In this document: positions 5,743-9,336 of the stretch, piece after piece
Layout: each line of letters opens with the position of its first letter
Numbering within the stretch: position 1 is the stretch's first letter
DNA from: Gammaproteobacteria bacterium
GTDB lineage: Bacteria > Pseudomonadota > Gammaproteobacteria > Steroidobacterales > Woeseiaceae
DNA: 9,336 nt
Direction: 5' to 3'
NCBI GenBank assembly: GCA_029881015.1
Contig: JAOUNK010000107.1
Coordinates: 1 to 9,336 of the forward strand
Program-made: the position numbers and the translations under genes
Notes under the pieces: model-generated
The model's database searches: none
Seen by the model: only the letters and a program-made list of their open reading frames with translations
What the model was told of the DNA's origin: nothing

Positions 5743-6762
5743 ATGGCTGTTTCTCCCGAATCCCAACTGATCATCGGTGAGGCCCCGGCGTTTCTCGAGA
5801 TGCTCGAAGACGTCTCTCGGGCCGCGCCGCTCTCGAAGCCGGTTCTCGTGGTCGGCGAACGCGGAACCGGCAAGGAACTGATTGCCTCGCGCCTGCATTT
5901 CCTGTCCAACCGCTGGGAGCAGCATGTCGTCAAGGTCAACTGCGCCGCATTGACCGAGTCGATCTTGGAGTCCGAGTTATTCGGCCACGAGGCCGGCGCG
6001 TTTACGGGAGCGGCAAAGACCCATATCGGCCACTTTGAGCGGGCGGACGGCGGCACGCTTATTCTCGATGAGCTCGCGACAATCTCCCTGCGCATGCAGG
6101 AAAAGATCCTGCGCACGATCGAGTACGGTGAGATTCAGCGAGTGGGCGGCAACGAGACGCTGCGCGTCGACGTCAGGATTGTGGGCTCGACAAACGCGGA
6201 CCTCCAGTCCCTGGCGGCCGAGGGCCGGTTTCGCAAGGACCTGCTCGATCGCCTCGCATTCGATGTCATCACACTGCCGCCGCTGCGAGAGCGCACGGAG
6301 GATATCCTGCCGCTGGCCAATGCGTTTGCGATCAATATGGCCAGTGAGCTGAAATGGCGCTTCTTCCCGGGCTTCAGCGCCAGGGCAACGTCTGCGATGC
6401 TCCGCAACAAGTGGCCCGGCAACGTCCGGGAATTGAAATTCGCCATTGAGAGGTCGGTGTATCGTTCCGCGGACCCCGAGAAACCGATTGCCGACATTGC
6501 GCTGGATCCGTTTGACTCACCTTTCAAGATCGCCGAGACGCCCGCCAGGGAACGAGCTGTCATGGCACGTCGCAAGGGGCCGTTGTTGCCGGCTGACCTG
6601 AAACAACGCCTGATCGATACCGAGGTGGATCTACTTGAGGCCGCGCTCGATAAGGCGCGCTACAACCAGCGCCTGGCGGCGGACTTGCTTGGCTTGAGCT
6701 ACCACCAGTTCCGGGGCCGGCTGCGAAAACTGAATGTCAGCAGGCGGCCCGGAACCCCGTAG
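5743..6762 (+). CDS. pspF: PspF, sigma-54 enhancer-binding activator of the psp operon
   Basis: The 339-residue product is a AAA+ enhancer-binding protein lacking an N-terminal receiver domain, as PspF does. Visible motifs are Walker A GERGTGKE (38-45), the sigma-54-contacting GAFTGA loop (85-90), Walker B GGTLILDE (103-110), the sensor/arginine region LLDRLAFDV and LPPLRERTEDI, WPGNVREL, and a Fis-type helix-turn-helix near 310-332 (NQRLAADLLGLSYHQFRGRL). Trp58 in RLHFLSNRW corresponds to E. coli Trp56, the contact with PspA. It remodels RNA polymerase-sigma-54 at the divergent pspA promoter. The ATG at 5743 has no strong ribosome-binding site, which fits the low level expected of this activator, and I see no convincing sigma-70 promoter. 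The stop at 6760-6762 touches the stop of the convergent permease gene at 6763. Confidence 0.95.
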   Translation: MAVSPESQLIIGEAPAFLEMLEDVSRAAPLSKPVLVVGERGTGKELIASRLHFLSNRWEQHVVKVNCAALTESILESELFGHEAGAFTGAAKTHIGHFERADGGTLILDELATISLRMQEKILRTIEYGEIQRVGGNETLRVDVRIVGSTNADLQSLAAEGRFRKDLLDRLAFDVITLPPLRERTEDILPLANAFAINMASELKWRFFPGFSARATSAMLRNKWPGNVRELKFAIERSVYRSADPEKPIADIALDPFDSPFKIAETPARERAVMARRKGPLLPADLKQRLIDTEVDLLEAALDKARYNQRLAADLLGLSYHQFRGRLRKLNVSRRPGTP

Positions 6763-7680
6763 TCAACTGTCGTCGCGGTAGCGGCGTACGTAGATGGCCG
6801 CGGTCGTCAGCAGGGCACAAACCAGCAAGCCACTCCAGAAACCCGGATCGGTCACAAAGCCGACGAGATCCATGTGCTCGAGGAGGCTGATGTTTCCCAC
6901 ACCGTCGCGCCATTGCTCTTCCTCGAAGAACCGCTCGAGGCTCATGCTGTGGAAAAGCGGCGTCATGTCTCCTCGCTCCCCGACCGTTGTCAGGAAGTAT
7001 TGAGTCCGAAAGACAATCCACTCGAGCAGGCCAAGCACAATCGGCGGCATGAAGGCCATCAGGATCGGCATGCGCTTGGCCCAGGTCGAAACGAACAGGA
7101 ACCAGGCGATGAAAGGCGACATCCACAGTCCCGATGCGATGACGACGATGAGGGCCGCGAGCCAATTGTCGAGAATCGAAATTGAGCCCCAGATCAGCAA
7201 GCCGGCGTCACCGCCTTTTCCCGACACCCAGATACTCGTGACGATCAGGTTGACGAGATGCGTCAGCCAGATGCCAACAGCAGTGATTGCCGGAATCACG
7301 ATCGCGGCAGTTATGAGCTTCGAGATCACCGTCTCCGCATCCGTCACGGGCATGGACCGCCAGAACAGGATGCTCTTGTCCTTGCGTTCCGCATACAGCG
7401 AATCGAGGCTGTAGAACACGGTCAGGAACATCAGCGCGACAAGGAACACCCAGGAGGTACCGACGAAGAAACCCGCCAGCACTGCTCGGCGCTCCAGGTC
7501 GCCGGCAATGTTTTGTGCACCGAAGATGGCCAAATCCAGTCCCTTCGCGAAACCGGACGCCAGCACCAGCATGGCCAGGACACCCAGCGTCACGATAACG
7601 GCTATCGCGGCCGGTGTGACGTAGATAGAGCGATGCTCCCAGAGCTCGCGTTTGATCAAGGCAAACTGGTGACCAATCAT
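6763..7680 (-). CDS. ABC-2 type transporter permease
   Basis: The 305-residue product is an integral membrane subunit. Hydrophobic segments are at about residues 20-43, 66-92, 121-150, 171-197, 203-223 and 281-298, consistent with six spans. A cytoplasmic motif typical of the ABC-2 family lies between spans 2 and 3 (YAERKDKSILFWRSMPVTDA, about 96-115), and a soluble loop of about 50 residues (226-276) is exposed before the last span. It should pair with the ATPase encoded just upstream, whose stop overlaps this start as ATGA (7680-7677). The substrate is unknown. Related GntR-linked systems of the Ytr type are induced by cell-wall-active agents, so export of, or protection from, envelope-damaging compounds is plausible but not shown by the sequence. 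It is the last gene of its operon, and no terminator separates it from convergent pspF. Confidence 0.88.
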   Translation of the reverse strand: MIGHQFALIKRELWEHRSIYVTPAAIAVIVTLGVLAMLVLASGFAKGLDLAIFGAQNIAGDLERRAVLAGFFVGTSWVFLVALMFLTVFYSLDSLYAERKDKSILFWRSMPVTDAETVISKLITAAIVIPAITAVGIWLTHLVNLIVTSIWVSGKGGDAGLLIWGSISILDNWLAALIVVIASGLWMSPFIAWFLFVSTWAKRMPILMAFMPPIVLGLLEWIVFRTQYFLTTVGERGDMTPLFHSMSLERFFEEEQWRDGVGNISLLEHMDLVGFVTDPGFWSGLLVCALLTTAAIYVRRYRDDS

Positions 7681-8534
7681 TTGCGCGCCTCCTTGATTTT
7701 CGCAACGAACAGATCCGCGACCGAAGGAATGCGGAGTTCACCGAGCCCTTCCAGGTGGTCACGACTGACACCCTCGAAGAGCATGACCGATTTACCAAAC
7801 ATCTCGTGCTCCGCAATCGGCCGCAGTCCATGTGCTTTCTTCGCGGCGTCGCCCGAGGTCATGAGTTCGACGTAGGTATCGCTCAGGCTGTCCATTGACG
7901 AATCGAGCAGAATTTTGCCGTCATTGATAAACATGATGTCCGTCAGCAGGTTTTCGATCTCCTCTACCTGGTGTGTCGTAATCAGGATGGTCCTTTCCTC
8001 ATCGAAATAGTCGTTGAGCAGGTTGGAATAGAATTCCTTGCGAAACAGGATGTCGAGCCCCAGCGTCGGTTCGTCCAGGACCAGCAGCTTGGCGTCGATG
8101 GCCATGATGATGGACAGGTGTAGCTGGGTCACCATGCCCTTCGACAGCTCCTTGACCCTTGACGTGGACATGATCTTCGTTTGCCGGAGGAGTTCTTCCG
8201 CGCGCTTGCGCGAGAAGTTGGGGTGAATGGCCTCGACGTAGTCGAGTAGCTGCGAGACCTTGATCCAGCGTGGTAACACGGCAACGTCTGCGATGAAGCA
8301 AATGTTCTGCATAAGCTGCTTGCGCTGCCGGAACGGGTTGAAACCGAGCACGGAAAGGTCGCCTTCGCAGTCGGTGAGACCCAACACGGCTTTGAGCAAC
8401 GTTGTCTTGCCGGCGCCGTTCGGTCCGATCAGTCCAAGAATCTTGCCCTTCTCGATGTCAAAACTGACATTGTCGACGGCGCGAACCGCGCCAAAACGCT
8501 TCGAAACGCCACGGGCACTGACCAGGCTAGTCAT
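7677..8534 (-). CDS. ABC transporter ATP-binding protein (GntR-linked, Ytr-type)
   Basis: The 285-residue cytoplasmic ATPase powers the permease encoded next. Walker A is GPNGAGKTT (37-45), Walker B is LLVLDEPTLGLD (150-161) and the H-loop is TTHQVEEIE (186-194). The signature is KELSKGMVTQ (LSKGM at 130-134) rather than LSGGQ. The usual Q-loop Gln appears to be Asp (CFIADVAVLP, about 79-88). Both changes occur in GntR-associated ABC proteins as I know the family, so they are probably subfamily traits and not decay. The start at 8534 is chosen because AGGAG lies six bases upstream; an open frame to 8579 adds a non-conserved stretch inside the gntR gene. The start overlaps the end of the gntR gene by eight bases, and the stop overlaps the permease start by four, so all three are coupled. 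Confidence 0.9.
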   Translation of the reverse strand: MTSLVSARGVSKRFGAVRAVDNVSFDIEKGKILGLIGPNGAGKTTLLKAVLGLTDCEGDLSVLGFNPFRQRKQLMQNICFIADVAVLPRWIKVSQLLDYVEAIHPNFSRKRAEELLRQTKIMSTSRVKELSKGMVTQLHLSIIMAIDAKLLVLDEPTLGLDILFRKEFYSNLLNDYFDEERTILITTHQVEEIENLLTDIMFINDGKILLDSSMDSLSDTYVELMTSGDAAKKAHGLRPIAEHEMFGKSVMLFEGVSRDHLEGLGELRIPSVADLFVAKIKEARK

Positions 8535-8907
8535 TGTCCACTCCTGAATCTTTATTGGTTTCTTGTTGTAGAAGGTCACTCACCTCGAGCCCGAGACGCT
8601 CGATAGTCGCGAGGATTTTCGGCCACTCCTTATCGAGAAAGCGCCCGCGTTCTGCCTTGAGGAGTTCCTTGCGCGCGCCTTCGTTGACGAACATGCCACG
8701 GCCACGCTTCTTCTCAACCAGGCCTTCGTCGACAAGCTCCTGGTAACCCTTGAGCACGGTCAGGGGATTAAGACGGTACTCGGCCGCGACGTTCCTGACC
8801 GATGGCAGCGCGTCGCCGTCACCCAGTACGCCCTCCAGGATCATCGCAACGACGCGATCCCGCAGCTGGCGATAGATGGGTTGTTCTTCATTCCATTTCG
8901 GATCCAT
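8527..8907 (-). CDS. GntR-family repressor, YtrA subfamily
   Basis: The 126-residue product has an N-terminal winged helix-turn-helix of the GntR family (about 10-75): PIYRQLRDRVVAMILEGVL, then LPSVRNVAAEYRLNPLTVLK and the wing EGLVEKKRGRGMFV. Only about 50 residues follow, mostly helical and without a ligand-binding domain. This is the YtrA layout, in which the short tail serves dimerisation. It heads an operon with an ABC ATPase and permease, as YtrA-type regulators usually do, and should repress that operon and the upstream 57-residue gene. The best operator candidate is the palindrome at 9218-9245. GAGAAG lies a few bases before the ATG at 8907. No clear promoter is visible between the terminator at 8949-8979 and this start, so expression may depend on readthrough. 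Confidence 0.88.
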   Translation of the reverse strand: MDPKWNEEQPIYRQLRDRVVAMILEGVLGDGDALPSVRNVAAEYRLNPLTVLKGYQELVDEGLVEKKRGRGMFVNEGARKELLKAERGRFLDKEWPKILATIERLGLEVSDLLQQETNKDSGVDND

Positions 8908-8934
8908 TACTTCTCGGGTTCCTGCTCGTGTCTC

Positions 8935-8946
8935 GCGCCGCGGCGC
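8935..8946. repeat. Perfect 12-bp GC palindrome upstream of gntR
   Basis: GCGCCGCGGCGC is perfectly self-complementary and lies between the terminator hairpin (8949-8979) and the gntR start at 8907. It bears no similarity to the AT-rich palindrome at 9218-9245. It may be a protein-binding site, part of a second RNA structure after the terminator, or chance in GC-rich DNA. Confidence 0.35.
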
Positions 8947-8948
8947 TT

Positions 8949-8979
8949 AAAAAGGCGCCGGCCAGTCAGGGGCCGGCGC
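8949..8979 (-). terminator. Strong intrinsic terminator after the 57-residue gene
   Basis: On the minus strand GCGCCGGCC (8979-8971) pairs with GGCCGGCGC (8963-8955), a perfect 9-bp stem with a seven-base loop. After one C (8954) a run of five T follows at 8953-8949. It begins 17 bases after the stop of the small membrane protein gene, inside the 89-base gap before gntR. It should end most transcripts there and leave a minority to read into gntR and the ABC genes. Confidence 0.85.
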
Positions 8980-8996
8980 AACGTTCCGTCGCTACT

Positions 8997-9170
8997 CTAC
9001 TCGTCTTCGAGACGGAAATGAGGGCTCCTAAGCACTTCATCGTGTGCCGCATCCAGGGCTGCCAGCTGGTAGGCCCGGCTGTTCGACTGGCCCGCGACGA
9101 GCGCGACCAGCATTAGAAACATCACGATAAAACTAACAATTTCATTAACATAGGGTGACAGTTTGCTCAT
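8997..9170 (-). CDS. Small single-span membrane protein, function unknown
   Basis: The 57-residue product begins MSKLSPYVNEIVSF, has one hydrophobic span at about residues 10-27 (EIVSFIVMFLMLVALVAG), and ends in a soluble, mildly acidic segment (about 28-57) with AYQLAALDAAHDEVLRS. The start at 9170 is chosen because GAGAGAAG precedes it; the open frame to 9233 would cross the predicted promoter and operator and adds a Pro/Arg-rich stretch. In the mRNA a small hairpin (CCCGG/CCGGG, 9194-9190 with 9184-9180) lies just 5' of the ribosome-binding site. The gene has its own promoter, a palindromic operator and terminator, and sits upstream of the gntR-ABC operon. It may be a regulated membrane peptide linked to that transporter. 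I recognise no family. Confidence 0.7.
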   Translation of the reverse strand: MSKLSPYVNEIVSFIVMFLMLVALVAGQSNSRAYQLAALDAAHDEVLRSPHFRLEDE

Positions 9171-9217
9171 ATCTTCTCTCCCGGCCTTTCCGGGCGCCCT
9201 GCTCGGGGGTAGGTGAC

Positions 9218-9245
9218 TTGGTGTTATAGTCAACTATAACACTAA
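9218..9245. promoter_or_regulatory. Long palindromic operator, probable GntR/YtrA-type binding site
   Basis: GTGTTATAGT (9221-9230) and ACTATAACAC (9233-9242) are perfect inverted repeats around the two bases CA. TT (9218-9219) and AA (9244-9245) extend the symmetry after one mismatch. The GTG...CAC ends with an AT core agree with the general form of GntR-family operators. The site covers the -10 (9238-9233) and the predicted transcription start of the leftward promoter, the place for a repressor. The only DNA-binding regulator encoded nearby besides PspF is the GntR protein at 8907-8527. Confidence 0.75.
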
Positions 9246-9260
9246 GAATACGCTTTGCAA
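9233..9260 (-). promoter_or_regulatory. Sigma-70 promoter for the 57-residue membrane protein gene
   Basis: On the minus strand TTGCAA (9260-9255) and TATAGT (9238-9233) are 16 bases apart, matching four and five of six consensus positions. Transcription would start near 9226, giving a leader of about 55 bases before the ATG at 9170. The -10 element lies inside the palindrome at 9218-9245. Confidence 0.6.
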
Positions 9261-9336
9261 GCCTTTTTTCATCTTTTTAACCCACCCTCCGGGCAGACCC
9301 CGTTAGTAAGGGAAATCACGACGGGACCACCCATGA

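Noticed and set aside
7258..7875. A plus-strand open frame of 205 codons across the ABC genes
   Set aside because: It is antisense to the permease and ATPase, whose motifs are unmistakable; the translated product is His/Arg/Asp-rich and shows no domain pattern.
9246..9336. A possible rightward gene starting with the ATG at 9333
   Set aside because: Only four bases of it are inside the window, there is no good ribosome-binding site, and no clear plus-strand promoter was found in 9246-9332; it cannot be supported from this sequence.

Overview
The window looks like chromosomal DNA of a free-living gammaproteobacterium, moderately GC-rich by eye. The evidence is an Enterobacteria-type GshA start, a complete PspF/PspA phage-shock module whose proteins closely follow the E. 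coli ones, a sigma-54 promoter, and a GntR/YtrA-type ABC transporter operon of a kind known to me from gammaproteobacteria. I cannot name the genus. There are no mobile elements, CRISPR arrays, tRNA or rRNA genes.

Layout from left to right. At the left edge is the 5' end of gshA (minus strand, running off the window). Divergent from it are a bactofilin gene (315-719) and then a large membrane-bound HAMP-PAS-GGDEF-EAL cyclic-di-GMP protein (847-3294), both on the plus strand. Next comes a small secreted protein with two cysteines (3480-3839). A perfect hairpin at 3858-3878 then separates it from the psp operon, which converges on it from the minus strand.

The psp operon reads leftward as pspA (5555-4875), a short PspC-domain gene (4827-4558), a longer PspC-domain gene with a coiled-coil tail (4561-4163) and a PspB-like membrane/coiled-coil gene (4140-3919). 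A clear sigma-54 -24/-12 promoter precedes pspA, and the divergent pspF enhancer-binding protein gene (5743-6762) is transcribed rightward. A likely PspF upstream binding site lies just before pspF. PspA would hold PspF inactive until the inner membrane is damaged. The PspC and PspB-like proteins would sense this at the membrane and release PspF to fire pspA.

The right part is a leftward group: a 57-residue single-span membrane protein (9170-8997), a strong terminator, a GntR/YtrA-family repressor (8907-8527), an ABC ATPase (8534-7677) and an ABC-2 permease (7680-6763). The last three are translationally coupled by overlaps. A near-perfect long palindrome at 9218-9245 overlaps the -10 of the promoter before the 57-residue gene and is the best candidate operator for the GntR protein. 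The permease stop codon abuts the pspF stop codon, so two probable envelope-stress modules converge with no bases between them.

Most of the window is recognisable families. The less ordinary parts are the GntR-type operator in front of a tiny uncharacterised membrane protein, the two PspC paralogues with a tail shared between PspC and the PspB-like protein, and the small secreted two-cysteine protein.
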